Origin: Dongia rigui
Lineage (GTDB): Bacteria > Pseudomonadota > Alphaproteobacteria > Dongiales > Dongiaceae
Length of the DNA stretch: 64,000 nt
Reading direction: 5' to 3'
Assembly (NCBI RefSeq): GCF_034044635.1
Contig: NZ_JAXCLX010000002.1
Span: forward strand, 434,001 to 498,000
In this document: positions 1 to 9,629 of the stretch, in pieces
How the letters are laid out: each line of letters opens with the position of its first letter
Numbering within the stretch: the stretch's first letter is position 1
Made by a program: the position numbers and the translations under genes
Notes under the pieces: generated by a model
What the model saw: the letters and a program-made list of their open reading frames with translations, nothing else
Databases searched by the model: none
What the model was told of the DNA's origin: nothing

Positions 1-464
1 AGCATCTCCTCGACACGCACGGCATCGGCCGGCGGCTTCTGCCCGTTCATCAGGAAGCGGCGGAGATTGGCGTAGGAGCCGGTATCGACGTCGATCGAGA
101 AGGTCGAAACCGCGTCTTCCGCCGTGCGCTTGATCGGGTTGTCGTCGTTATGCGCGTAGTTCTCGGTGTTCGCAGGCTGCGTTGGATAGATGTTCGACGT
201 GAAGTTCTCTGACTGGCCTGGAACGGCCTCGGCGGCTATGCCAAGGGTCGTGGCGGGTTCTACCTTGCGCGTTTCCGCCGGTGCGCTCGGCACGGTCACT
301 CCTGTCGCGGCTATTGTTGCCGCATCGCTGGAGCTCGATTCCGTGGTGACTTTCACCTTGGGTGCCGCCTGCAAATCGGCTGTCTGACTGTTCTCTGCAC
401 CACAGGCATTCAAGATCAATGCCGATGACAGCAGAATATGCGTGATGAGAATTTGCCTGCGCAT
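1..464 (-). CDS. VWA-domain lipoprotein (YfbK-like), N-terminal part
   Basis: Only the first 154 codons lie in the window; the gene runs off the left edge. The start at 464 gives [21 protein letters not shown], a lipoprotein signal peptide with lipobox L-N-A-C, so Cys21 is the likely lipidated residue. A low-complexity Ala/Thr/Pro linker follows. The segment from about residue 100 ([20 protein letters not shown], then [16 protein letters not shown] and a [16 protein letters not shown] stretch) matches what I know of the region that precedes the von Willebrand A domain in YfbK-type proteins. The VWA domain itself would lie outside the window. Function of this family is not established; an envelope-anchored protein-interaction role is inferred. 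Confidence 0.85.
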   Translation of the reverse strand, partial: MRRQILITHILLSSALILNACGAENSQTADLQAAPKVKVTTESSSSDAATIAATGVTVPSAPAETRKVEPATTLGIAAEAVPGQSENFTSNIYPTQPANTENYAHNDDNPIKRTAEDAVSTFSIDVDTGSYANLRRFLMNGQKPPADAVRVEEM

Positions 465-575
465 GACGACGCCCCTGTGGCTGATTGTCCCCTGGGCCAA
501 GAGGATCAATGCCCAGATGGGCGAAAGCGGGACCGGATTGTGGCGAAGTTGGGGTCGTGCCGGGGCAGATTGCGG

Positions 576-2003
576 TCAGCGCCAGTTGCGACTGCGGCTG
601 ACGGCGGTATGGAACTTCATCCGATGCTCGTCAGCGAGTTTTCCGGCGGCAAGCCGTGCCTTGGCGGCGGGCGGGGGTGGGAGGGTGTCGATGGTGGCAA
701 GTCCGGCGCCGATAAGCGCCAATTGGGCGGTGCCGAGGCCGGTGAGTTCGGTGCTGGCCGGGATGATGGTTTCGCGGCCCAGAACGTCGGCGACGAAGCG
801 GCCGAAATAGGCGTTTTTGGCAAGGCCACCATCAATGGAGATGCGCGCGCCGATCGGCGCCAGGCGCGACATGGCGGCGATGACTTCGCCGGCGCGCAAC
901 GCGATGCCTTCGAGCAAGGCCTGCATCATGTCGGCCTTGCTGGTGTCGAGGCCGAGGCCCAGCCACATGCCGGCAGCTGAGCGGTCCCAATAGGGGCAGC
1001 CCAAGCCACTCAAGGCAGGAACAAAGGCCAAGCCGCGGGAGATCGCGCTGGCCGAAGCGAAACTGTCGATCTCGGCATAATCGGCAAAGAGGCCAAGGTT
1101 CCTCGCCCAGTTCACGGCAGAGGCCGCATTGTAGACACCGCCTTCGAGGGCGTAGGCGGGGGCCGCGTCACGCAGGCGCCAGGCGATGGTGGGGAGGAGG
1201 CCGCTCGCCACGTCGCGCAAGGGTTTGTCACCAGCGATGCAGAGGGCAAAGGCGCCCGTGCCAAAAGTGATCTTGGCATCGCCGGTCTTGCGGCAACCAT
1301 GACCGAAGAGGGCCGCCTGCTGGTCGACGACGCTGGCTGTCACGGGCATCTTCCCGATCGTACCGAAATCATCCGCCGTCGCGCGAATCTGCGGCAGGCA
1401 TTCCATGGGCACGCCGAAGAGATCGCACAGGACGGGATCCCAGGCGAGGGTTTCCAAATTCATCAGGCTGGTGCGCGATGCGGTGGTGACGTCCGTTGCG
1501 AAGATACCCGCCAGGCGATCGAGAAAGAAGGCGTCGCTGGTGCCGAGCCGCAGGCGACCCTGCCGCCGCAATGACGTTGCTTCGTCGACATTGTCGAGTA
1601 GCCAGCGCAGCTTGCTGGCGGAAAAATAGGGATCGAGCGGGAGGCCTGCCCGTGCCAGCGTCGTCTCTTCGTGCCCCGCTTCTTTCAGTGCCCCGATCGC
1701 GTCATTGGTGCGGGCATCCTGCCAGACGATGGCATGGTAGATCGCGCGCTTGGTCTGCGCGTCCCAGGCGACCACCGTCTCGCCCTGGTTGGCGATGCCG
1801 ATGGCCCGCGCCGGACCCGCCTTCGCCAGGCAGCCTTCGAGGTGAGTGATCAGTTCTTCCGGATCGTGTTCGACCCAGCCGGGCTGCGGCAGGATCTGCT
1901 TGTGTTCGAAGCCGGGCAGCGTTTCGAAACGGCCGTCGATGTGGAGAAGATGCGGCTTGGTGCCGGTGGTGCCTTGATCGATCGCAAGAACGAAATCGGA
2001 CAT
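576..2003 (-). CDS. FGGY-family polyol kinase (glycerol kinase-like)
   Basis: 475 aa; GlpK proteins are near 500. It should phosphorylate a polyol with ATP. The N-terminal phosphate loop DQGTTGTK (residues 9-16) and GlpK-like segments are clear: IVWQDART (Trp94), GLPLDPYFSASK (Tyr126) and VVDQQAALFGHG (Asp227, Gln228), which correspond to glycerol-contact residues of E. coli GlpK. The segment that reads NQRET in GlpK is NQGET here (Gly74-Glu75), so the Arg that contacts glycerol is missing. The start at 2003 is chosen because the phosphate loop follows at once, although the frame is open further upstream. It is the last gene of a three-gene minus-strand operon, 13 nt after the FAD oxidoreductase. 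Glycerol is the default substrate guess, but another polyol is possible. Confidence 0.85.
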   Translation of the reverse strand: MSDFVLAIDQGTTGTKPHLLHIDGRFETLPGFEHKQILPQPGWVEHDPEELITHLEGCLAKAGPARAIGIANQGETVVAWDAQTKRAIYHAIVWQDARTNDAIGALKEAGHEETTLARAGLPLDPYFSASKLRWLLDNVDEATSLRRQGRLRLGTSDAFFLDRLAGIFATDVTTASRTSLMNLETLAWDPVLCDLFGVPMECLPQIRATADDFGTIGKMPVTASVVDQQAALFGHGCRKTGDAKITFGTGAFALCIAGDKPLRDVASGLLPTIAWRLRDAAPAYALEGGVYNAASAVNWARNLGLFADYAEIDSFASASAISRGLAFVPALSGLGCPYWDRSAAGMWLGLGLDTSKADMMQALLEGIALRAGEVIAAMSRLAPIGARISIDGGLAKNAYFGRFVADVLGRETIIPASTELTGLGTAQLALIGAGLATIDTLPPPPAAKARLAAGKLADEHRMKFHTAVSRSRNWR

Positions 2004-2016
2004 AGTGGCTCGGGGA

Positions 2017-3234
2017 TCAGCTGCGCGGGGTGAGATCGATGGTGAGGTGATGCGTGTTGCTGAGATCGACCGCCGGCACACGCCAGGCGATGCGCCGTTC
2101 CGGCAGCACGTTGATGGGACGCGACCAGATCTCGCGTCCGTCGGCAAGGACCCGCAATGTGCCCTTGACGGCCTCGCCGGCGCGGGCCTTGAAGAGCAGC
2201 GGATCATAGGGGCCGCGGCCGGTGAGGCGTTGCGGATAGACGTAGCTGAGGGCCCCTGTTGCCTCGATGCGGATCGGGGCGGTCGAGACGGGTGCGGCGC
2301 CAGTGAGTGCCGCATGGATGGCATGGGCTGCCGATTTGCCCTCGCGGTAGCATTGGCCGGCGGTTTCGATGCCGCGCAGCAGATTGCCGGCAGCGAAATA
2401 GCTGGCATCGGTGCAGCGATAGAGCTGGTCGATCACAGGGCCGCGCGTGCCGGGATCGAGTTCCAGATGACTTTGTGTCAGCAGGCCGGTTTCGGGCCGG
2501 AACTGGCCGGTGAAGATGATGCCGTCGCCTTCCAGCACGCGCTCCCGGCCGTGGCGCTTGAACGACACACCTTCGACGCGCGATTGGCCGAGGATGGTGA
2601 GGTCGCTGCAGCCGGTGAGGACGGGGACGCCAAAGGCGATGCGCGCCACCCAGTCACCCGGGCGCCAGGCCGTGATGCGGTCGCGAGGCTCCAGCATCGC
2701 CACTGCTTTGACGCCGACATGGCCGAGGGTGAGCAGGCTGGAGAACGCGACCAGTTCGGTGCCGATAATGATGGGGCGCTGGAAAGGTGCCTTGCCATGG
2801 AGATAGGCGAATTGCTGCAAGGCGCCCGTGTTCATGACGCCCCAGGGGCGCGTGCCGGAAATGAGACGCGCGCTGCGCGGCGTTTCGCGGGCACCGAAGG
2901 CCAGCAGAATTTTCTGTGCCTGGAAGGTTTCGGGGCCGTTCGGTCCCGTCGTCTGAATGCGACCGTTGGGTTCCAACTTCAAGACCGTGTGCCCCAAGCG
3001 CAGGTCGAGGTCAGATACCTGATCGACCAGGCGCCTGGCAAAATCGGGGCCGGTCATCAGGCGGCCGAATTGCAGCAGGCCATAGCCGGTATGGCCGCAA
3101 TGGCGCGGGATGCCGCCGCCCTGGCTCTCGCGATCGAGGATGACGATGTCGCGATGGCCGAGCCGCTTCAGTTCCGCAGCGGCGGAGAGGCCGGCGGGGC
3201 CGGCGCCCAGGATGATGACGTCATGGGTCTTCAT
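2017..3234 (-). CDS. NAD(P)/FAD-dependent oxidoreductase, GlpB/HcnB-like partner
   Basis: 405 aa. The N-terminus carries a dinucleotide-binding Rossmann motif (GAGPAG, residues 10-15) and a CGHTGYG segment typical of the disulfide-reductase-like FAD proteins that pair with BFD-domain dehydrogenases. A second nucleotide-binding region lies mid-protein and a beta-rich tail of about 100 residues ends the chain. The ATG overlaps the stop of the upstream GlpA-like gene in an ATGA tetranucleotide, so translation of the two is probably coupled. Together with the GlpA-like protein and the kinase it looks like the two-flavoprotein form of anaerobic glycerol-3-phosphate dehydrogenase; the small DUF1667 protein often found with that form is not present here. 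Substrate is inferred from context only. Confidence 0.8.
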   Translation of the reverse strand: MKTHDVIILGAGPAGLSAAAELKRLGHRDIVILDRESQGGGIPRHCGHTGYGLLQFGRLMTGPDFARRLVDQVSDLDLRLGHTVLKLEPNGRIQTTGPNGPETFQAQKILLAFGARETPRSARLISGTRPWGVMNTGALQQFAYLHGKAPFQRPIIIGTELVAFSSLLTLGHVGVKAVAMLEPRDRITAWRPGDWVARIAFGVPVLTGCSDLTILGQSRVEGVSFKRHGRERVLEGDGIIFTGQFRPETGLLTQSHLELDPGTRGPVIDQLYRCTDASYFAAGNLLRGIETAGQCYREGKSAAHAIHAALTGAAPVSTAPIRIEATGALSYVYPQRLTGRGPYDPLLFKARAGEAVKGTLRVLADGREIWSRPINVLPERRIAWRVPAVDLSNTHHLTIDLTPRS

Positions 3235-4586
3235 GACGCGAGCTTCCCATCCGCCAGTGCCATGACATGGGCGCTGCAATAGAAGCCCTGGCAACGGCCC
3301 ATCATCGCGCGGGTGCGGCGCTTCAAGCCGCCGACATCACCTGCCGGGAAATCGCCCGATAGCGCGTTCTCGATCTCGCCGCGCGTCACCCATTCGCAAT
3401 GGCAGACGATATCGGCGCCGAGCGGACTCTGATAGGGGCGCGGCAATTCCTCGCAGAGATTGGGGACCGGCGTCCAGATCGGCTCGGTCTCCGTGAGGAG
3501 GCCGAAGCTCGCGGCATAAAGGCCCGCCACATGCTGGGCAATGCCGAGGGCGCCGGTGAGGCCGGTCGAGCGGATGCCAGCGACGGTGATCCAGCGACGA
3601 TCCGGCTGCGCGGTAATCTGGTAGTCCTTGAATTCGGTCGCCGGGCGCAGGCCCGCATAGACGGCGCTAACATCGACAGTGGCGAGGCCGGGCAGCATCT
3701 CGATGCCGCGCGCGACCAGTTGGCGCAGGGCTTCCTGGTCGACCGAGGCGTGAACGCGGTCCTCCTGGTCCTCAGCCGTGGGGCCGACCAGCACGTTGCC
3801 AAAGGCCGTGCGGCAGATGACGACGCCCTTGGTGCGCTCGGTTGGGACGGGCAGGATGATGGCCTTCACCAAGCGCGCGGCCGGCTTGTCGAAGACCACG
3901 AACTGGCCCTTGCGCGGCGTGATCTTGAACGGTGCCGGGCGGTTGATCGCCTCGATGATGTCGCCTTGATTGCCGGCGGCATTGATGACGAGGTCGGCTG
4001 TGACCTCGCCCTCAGATGTTTCCAGATGCCATGTGCCGTTGAAGCTTCCGCCGGTGACGCGGCAGTTGCGCAAGACGATGCCGCCATGGGCCAGGCCCTG
4101 ATGGACATAAGCGAGCGGTGCCGACCAGGGATCGATGATGTGCTCGCCCGGCACATGGACACCGGCCAGCGCCTTGGGCGAGAGCAGCGGCTCCATGCGG
4201 CGCAACTGGTCGCGATCAATCCGCGTCACGTCAGTGACGTTGTTGTCATGTGCCTTGGCGACAATGTCGTCCAGTTTCTGTAGCTGCTCCTCGTTCCAGG
4301 CGACGACGATGGCGCCGGATTTCACCAGCGGCAGATTGAGGCGCTCGTGAATGTTCAAATATTCCCGGTAGCCCTGCTGCATGCAGGCGAGTTCCAGCGA
4401 GCCGTGCGGTGCATCGAAGCCGGTGTGGAGGAGGGCGCTGTTGGCCTTCGAGGCACCAGAAAGGATATCGGCGCCGGCCTCCAGCAGCACGGGCCGCAAG
4501 CCGGCCATGGCGAAACGCCGGAAGATGGCGCAACCCACCACCCCGCCGCCAATGACTACCACTTGGGCATGATTGGTATCGGTCAA
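3231..4586 (-). CDS. FAD-dependent glycerol-3-phosphate dehydrogenase-like protein with BFD [2Fe-2S] domain
   Basis: 451 aa with a TTG start at 4586 preceded by GGGGA; the first in-frame ATG further upstream gives an unlikely Arg-rich leader. Residues 8-18 ([11 protein letters not shown]) are the FAD-binding Rossmann loop of the DAO family. The C-terminus has a BFD-type iron-sulfur domain: C-H-C in DIVCHCEWVTRG followed about 35 residues later by C-x4-C in GRCQGFYC. This domain order (DAO oxidase, then BFD) is that of GlpA, which oxidises sn-glycerol 3-phosphate to dihydroxyacetone phosphate and passes electrons on. First gene of the operon with the second flavoprotein and the kinase. L-2-hydroxyglutarate oxidase-type activity is an alternative, since LhgO shares the fold. 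Confidence 0.82.
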   Translation of the reverse strand: MTDTNHAQVVVIGGGVVGCAIFRRFAMAGLRPVLLEAGADILSGASKANSALLHTGFDAPHGSLELACMQQGYREYLNIHERLNLPLVKSGAIVVAWNEEQLQKLDDIVAKAHDNNVTDVTRIDRDQLRRMEPLLSPKALAGVHVPGEHIIDPWSAPLAYVHQGLAHGGIVLRNCRVTGGSFNGTWHLETSEGEVTADLVINAAGNQGDIIEAINRPAPFKITPRKGQFVVFDKPAARLVKAIILPVPTERTKGVVICRTAFGNVLVGPTAEDQEDRVHASVDQEALRQLVARGIEMLPGLATVDVSAVYAGLRPATEFKDYQITAQPDRRWITVAGIRSTGLTGALGIAQHVAGLYAASFGLLTETEPIWTPVPNLCEELPRPYQSPLGADIVCHCEWVTRGEIENALSGDFPAGDVGGLKRRTRAMMGRCQGFYCSAHVMALADGKLAS

Positions 4587-4670
4587 ATGTCGTCGTCCCC
4601 TGATCCGGGCGCGAGTGTGCCATGGACGGAGAATAAAATCACGCGCGCGCCTGCATCTCCCCACAAAAAG

Positions 4671-4777
4671 TCATCCCCGGGCCCTGTCGGCGCATGCCGA
4701 CATGCGTCGGCGGGGACCCGGGGATCCACTGGTGCAGTTGAGAGAGTGGATGCCCGGGTCAAGCCCGGGCATGACGA
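4671..4777. repeat. Pair of palindromic GC-rich dispersed repeats
   Basis: Two inverted-repeat units lie between the GlpA-like gene and the aldehyde dehydrogenase. The first (4671-4728) reads TCATCCCCGGG at one end and CCCGGGGATCCA at the other, with a GC-rich interior that can also pair. The second (4747-4777) has GATGCCCGGG and CCCGGGCATGAC separated by TCAAG. Short palindromes of this type are widespread intergenic elements in alphaproteobacterial genomes (family knowledge). Both would fold in RNA and could end transcription of the upstream aldehyde dehydrogenase gene. I saw no further copy in this window. Confidence 0.7.
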
Positions 4778-4790
4778 GATGGGGGACGGC

Positions 4791-6182
<1,392 letters not shown>

Positions 6183-6202
6183 GGATAACCTCCAGGTGTT
6201 TT

Positions 6203-6247
6203 AGAAAAGAAACAGCGCCCGCATCTTCCCCTGAAGACGCGGGCGCT
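6203..6247 (-). terminator. Intrinsic terminator or attenuator between the ligase and aldehyde dehydrogenase genes
   Basis: On the minus strand the arms AGCGCCCGCGTCTTC and GAAGATGCGGGCGCT (6214-6247) pair almost perfectly around an AGGG loop, with one G-T pair, and are followed by GTTTCTTTTC. It ends the ligase transcript, or limits read-through into the aldehyde dehydrogenase gene, whose start is about 20 nt further on. Confidence 0.75.
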
Positions 6248-6258
6248 TTGATGACGGA

Positions 6259-7632
6259 TCAGATGATTTCGAAATAGCGGGACAGTTCCCAATCGGTGAT
6301 GTGCTTCCTGAACTCGCGCTCCTCATGCTCGCGGGTGCCGGCATGATGCTCGACGAAGGCGTCGCCGAAGAGGTCGCGGGCGGCCTTCGACTTGCGGAGG
6401 CGCTGCGCTGCTTCCCACAGGGTTTGCGGCAGGTCGAGCTTGGCCGGGTGCTTCATCTCATAGGAATTGCCGACGATGGCGGCCTGCGGCTCGATCTTGT
6501 GCTCGATGCCATAGAGGCCGGAACCGATCGCCGCGGCGAGCGCCAGATAGGGGTTACAATCGGCGGCGGCGATGCGGTACTCGACGCGCTGCGATTTTTC
6601 CGAACCCGGGATGACGCGGAGCGCACAGGTGCGGTTTTCGATACCCCAGGTGGCGTTGGTCGGCGCCCAGAAGCCGGGGATGAGGCGCGAGTAGGAGTTG
6701 ACGGTCGGCGAGACCATGCCGAGCACTTCCGGCATCAGGGTCTGCTGACCGCCGATGAACCAGCGCATCTTGTCCGAGATGTTGTGCGGCTTCTTCGGGT
6801 CGTGGAAGACCGCCTTGCCATCCTTGCCTTTGAGCGAGATGTGGATGTGGCCCGACTGGCCGGGATAGGAGTTGGACCATTTCGCCATGAAGGTCGCCAT
6901 CAGGCCGCGGCGCTGGGCCAGCACCTTCATGAAGGTCTTGAAGAGGGCAGCGCGGTCGGCGGCTTCGAGGGCCGAGCAAACGCCGAGCGCTGCCTCGAGG
7001 ACGCCCGGGCCGGTCTCGGTATGAAGGCCCTCGATCGGCATGCGCATCTTTTCGCACATGTCGAGAATGTCCTGGTAGAGCTCGGACCAGACCGAATTGC
7101 GGATGACCGAATAGCCGAACCAGCCCGGCGTCATCGGCGTCAGATTCTTGTAGTTCTTCTCGCGCACGCTTTCGGGCGTTTCGTCGAACATGAAGAATTC
7201 GAATTCGAGTGCCGAATAGACGTCGAAGCCCATCTTCGCGGCGCGGTCGAGCACGCGGCGGAGTGTCCCGCGGGCGCAGATCTCTTCCGCCTTGTTGACG
7301 AATTCGCAGATGAAGAACAGGCCGTTGTCTTCCATCGGCAGGTCGCGGCAGGTCTCAGGGAGAATGCGCGCCCAGGCGTCGGGATAGGCGGTGTGCCAGC
7401 CGGTATAGTTGAGGCCGTCGATCAACTGGTCCTGGTTGTCCCAGCCCAGCACCACGTCGCAGAAACCGAAGCCGCCTTCGAGGGCGGAGAAGAACTTCGC
7501 CTTCGACATGTACTTGCCGCGCAGGATGGCATCACCATCGAACACGCCGACCTTGATATGCGTCAGGCCACGCTCTTCGACGATCTTCTTGGCCTGCGCG
7601 ACGGTTTTAACCTGTTCCGGTTTCAACGGCAT
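6259..7632 (-). CDS. Glutamine synthetase-family ligase (gamma-glutamyl ligase type)
   Basis: 457 aa. Hallmarks of the glutamine synthetase catalytic domain are visible: the metal-binding SALEFEFFMF segment, GLHTETGPGVLEAAL, the ATP/metal segment SGHIHISLKG, and the substrate loop GFWAPTNATWGIENRTCALR followed by RVEYRIAAADCNPYLALAA. The N-terminal half is closer to the PuuA/gamma-glutamylpolyamine synthetase group than to GlnA. Such enzymes join glutamate to an amine using ATP. The start at 7632 has a GGGGG ribosome site. The gene follows a tandem glycine riboswitch, so its expression should respond to glycine, which is unusual for this family. Possible acceptors include glycine-related amines or polyamines; the sequence does not decide. 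Confidence 0.88.
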   Translation of the reverse strand: MPLKPEQVKTVAQAKKIVEERGLTHIKVGVFDGDAILRGKYMSKAKFFSALEGGFGFCDVVLGWDNQDQLIDGLNYTGWHTAYPDAWARILPETCRDLPMEDNGLFFICEFVNKAEEICARGTLRRVLDRAAKMGFDVYSALEFEFFMFDETPESVREKNYKNLTPMTPGWFGYSVIRNSVWSELYQDILDMCEKMRMPIEGLHTETGPGVLEAALGVCSALEAADRAALFKTFMKVLAQRRGLMATFMAKWSNSYPGQSGHIHISLKGKDGKAVFHDPKKPHNISDKMRWFIGGQQTLMPEVLGMVSPTVNSYSRLIPGFWAPTNATWGIENRTCALRVIPGSEKSQRVEYRIAAADCNPYLALAAAIGSGLYGIEHKIEPQAAIVGNSYEMKHPAKLDLPQTLWEAAQRLRKSKAARDLFGDAFVEHHAGTREHEEREFRKHITDWELSRYFEII

Positions 7633-7771
7633 TTTTGTGAACCCCCTGTTCGAGATGATTTATAGAATTTAGGCCGCGCGGAAAGCGGCGGCAATGCGTG
7701 CGAAAGGTGTTTTAAAGCGGCTCCCCGACGTCGGGTTGGCTAGCGGCCGGCGGATGGTCCCTGCCGGTCAG

Positions 7772-7960
7772 CCCCCCTCTGTCCTTGAGACCTGAGAGAT
7801 TCACTGGTCGAGCACCAGTTTACTCCGTCGGTGAGGCGACGACGTCCGGCGCCTGCTTTCCAGAGATGACGGGTCCGACCCTGGTCCTTTTGCCTGAGAG
7901 TTTCCGGGGGCGGTTGCTCCTTCGGCGCCGGCATTCTTGACGAATACCAGTCTCTCCCGA
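7772..7960 (-). ncRNA. Tandem glycine riboswitch in the leader of the ligase gene
   Basis: Read on the minus strand, the first aptamer (about 7960-7880) contains GGGAGAGACTGG, CCGAAGGAGCAACCGCC and ACTCTCAGGCAAAAGGACCA. The second (about 7868-7772) contains CATCTCTGGAAAGCAGG, CACCGACGGAGTAAACTGG and ATCTCTCAGGTCTCAAGGAC. These are the conserved P1/P3 and glycine-pocket segments of the gcvT-type glycine riboswitch, in the usual two-aptamer tandem with a short linker. About 140 nt separate it from the ligase start; that stretch includes a CCGACGTCGG palindrome and the GGGGG ribosome site and would be the expression platform. The family usually turns genes on in the presence of glycine; here the direction of control is not evident. 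Confidence 0.93.
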
Positions 7961-8012
7961 GGTCGGGAATTATGCGCGCGGAGTGTGTGATTGCCCCGTT
8001 GAAACGTCAAGC

Positions 8013-8050
8013 TGAAAAACGAAAAAGGGAGGCAGTTTGCACTGCCTCCC
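8013..8050 (-). terminator. Rho-independent terminator of the amino-acid permease gene
   Basis: A perfect 10-bp stem, GGGAGGCAGT/ACTGCCTCCC (8027-8050), with a TTGC loop is followed on the minus strand by a T-rich run (TTTTTCGTTTTT). It ends the permease transcript about 30 nt after its stop and so makes the riboswitch-ligase unit start from its own promoter. Confidence 0.92.
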
Positions 8051-8078
8051 CAGATCGCTTGTTGAAGTGCTGTGGAGA

Positions 8079-9629
8079 TTAGCTAGCGCCACCGATCGCC
8101 GCTTCTTCCTTGGCGATTTCCGCCTGACGCGCTTTGACGTCGGCTTCCGTGAGCGGCGGACCGGGGAACCGGCTCTTTTCGAAGGCGAACCAGACCACAA
8201 TCAACAACACGATGACTGCGGCGAGGAACTGGCCAACCAGCTGATACGGTTCCTGGAAGCCGACAAAGGCGAGTACGGCGGCGCCGATGATGGCGACGAC
8301 AGCAATCGGCTTCGACCAGATGCCGAGGTTGAACGGACCCTTCTTGGTCCAGCTCTTGCCTTCAGCCAGGAGGCCAGCGGCAATCGGCATCATGTAGGAG
8401 ACATAGAGGAACACTGCGCAACCCGACGCCAGAATGATGTAGGCGTTGGCATCGGCGCCGGCAACGTAACCCAGAATGATGCAGAGGATTGCACCAACCC
8501 AGATGGCCGGACCAGGTGTGCGGTGGGTCGGGCTGACCTGACGCAGGAACTTCGACGCGCCCGGAATGCCGCCGTCACGCGCGAACGCGTAGATCATGCG
8601 CGAGAGCGAGGTCATGCCTGCCAGGGCGCAAAGATAGTTCGACAGCACGATGCCGACACCCAGAGCGCTCTTGAGGCCCGCGGGAACCGTGGTCGATTCC
8701 AGGGTCCAGTAGAACACCGACCAGCCCTGCTTGGCGCCTTCGGTGACATCCGGCATGGCGAGCAGGATGGCAACCACCAGCACCCAGCCGAACACAGCAG
8801 ACCAGAACACGGAGGTCAGCATACCGCGCGGAACGGCACGCTGCGCATCACGGGTTTCTTCGGCAGTATGAGCCGACGCGTCGAAACCAGTGATGGTGTA
8901 GCAGACATGCAGCAGGCCCAGCACAAAGGCAAAGAACAGGCTGCCCGTGGCCGGCCATGTACCAGCGCCGGGATCACCGGTGTTGTTGGTAAAGGTCACG
9001 ATGCGCGAGAAATCGAGCGGCACGGATGAGCCGAAGAGGAAGCTCCCGATCAGGATCACCGTAACGCCGAGGATGAGATAGCCCGAAAAATCGGTCAGGA
9101 TCGTGGTGACCTTGATGCCGAAATAATTGAGCACGGCCTGGCTGAGCGTAATCAGCACGACCGCGATCAGCAGATGTGTCCCCGTGAAGCTCGCGCCATC
9201 GGCACCGAAGATGCCGACGAAGATGAGATCGCGGGCCAGAAGATAGACGCCGTAATTGACGGAAGAGACAACGAAGAGGAGACCAATCAGATTGATCCAG
9301 GCTGTCGCCCAGCCCCAGCCGCGGCCGCCAAGGATCGAACCCCAGTGGTAGAGGCCGCCCGCCGTCGGATAAGCCGAGGCGATCTGGCCCATCGCCGCAG
9401 CGACGACCAACGCAAAGAAAGAACCGACCAGCCAGCCGATGCCGATCGAGCCGCCGCCGGCCGCGCCGAAAGCGACCGTGTAGGCGCCGATACCGCCGGC
9501 GAGGATGCAGATGATGGAGAACGAGATCGCGAAGTTCTGGAACCCGCCCATGCGGCGGGACAGCTCCTGGGAATATCCCATGGAGTGGAGGACTTTTACG
9601 TCCTCGTCATGATGACTAGGCACAGACAT
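8079..9629 (-). CDS. APC-superfamily amino-acid permease
   Basis: 516 aa inner-membrane transporter. The start at 9629 (MSVPSHHDEDVKVLHSMGY) has a strong GAGGGGG ribosome site; the frame is open further upstream but that stretch lacks protein-like features. About twelve hydrophobic segments are seen, beginning with FAISFSIICILAGGIGAYTV. The LSRRMGGFQNFAISFSII and ASAYPTAGGLYHW segments match the amino acid/choline (ACT) branch of the APC family, which includes GABA and choline permeases. It is followed by a strong terminator and then by the glycine-riboswitch ligase gene in the same direction, suggesting supply of an amine or amino acid to that pathway (inference). Substrate unknown. Confidence 0.88.
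   Translation of the reverse strand: MSVPSHHDEDVKVLHSMGYSQELSRRMGGFQNFAISFSIICILAGGIGAYTVAFGAAGGGSIGIGWLVGSFFALVVAAAMGQIASAYPTAGGLYHWGSILGGRGWGWATAWINLIGLLFVVSSVNYGVYLLARDLIFVGIFGADGASFTGTHLLIAVVLITLSQAVLNYFGIKVTTILTDFSGYLILGVTVILIGSFLFGSSVPLDFSRIVTFTNNTGDPGAGTWPATGSLFFAFVLGLLHVCYTITGFDASAHTAEETRDAQRAVPRGMLTSVFWSAVFGWVLVVAILLAMPDVTEGAKQGWSVFYWTLESTTVPAGLKSALGVGIVLSNYLCALAGMTSLSRMIYAFARDGGIPGASKFLRQVSPTHRTPGPAIWVGAILCIILGYVAGADANAYIILASGCAVFLYVSYMMPIAAGLLAEGKSWTKKGPFNLGIWSKPIAVVAIIGAAVLAFVGFQEPYQLVGQFLAAVIVLLIVVWFAFEKSRFPGPPLTEADVKARQAEIAKEEAAIGGAS

Noticed and set aside
7961-8020. Promoter between the permease terminator and the riboswitch
   Set aside because: A TTGACG hexamer is present on the minus strand, but the sequence 17 nt later (CACACT) is a poor -10 and the better ATAATT lies 30 nt away. 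A promoter must exist near here, but I cannot place it.
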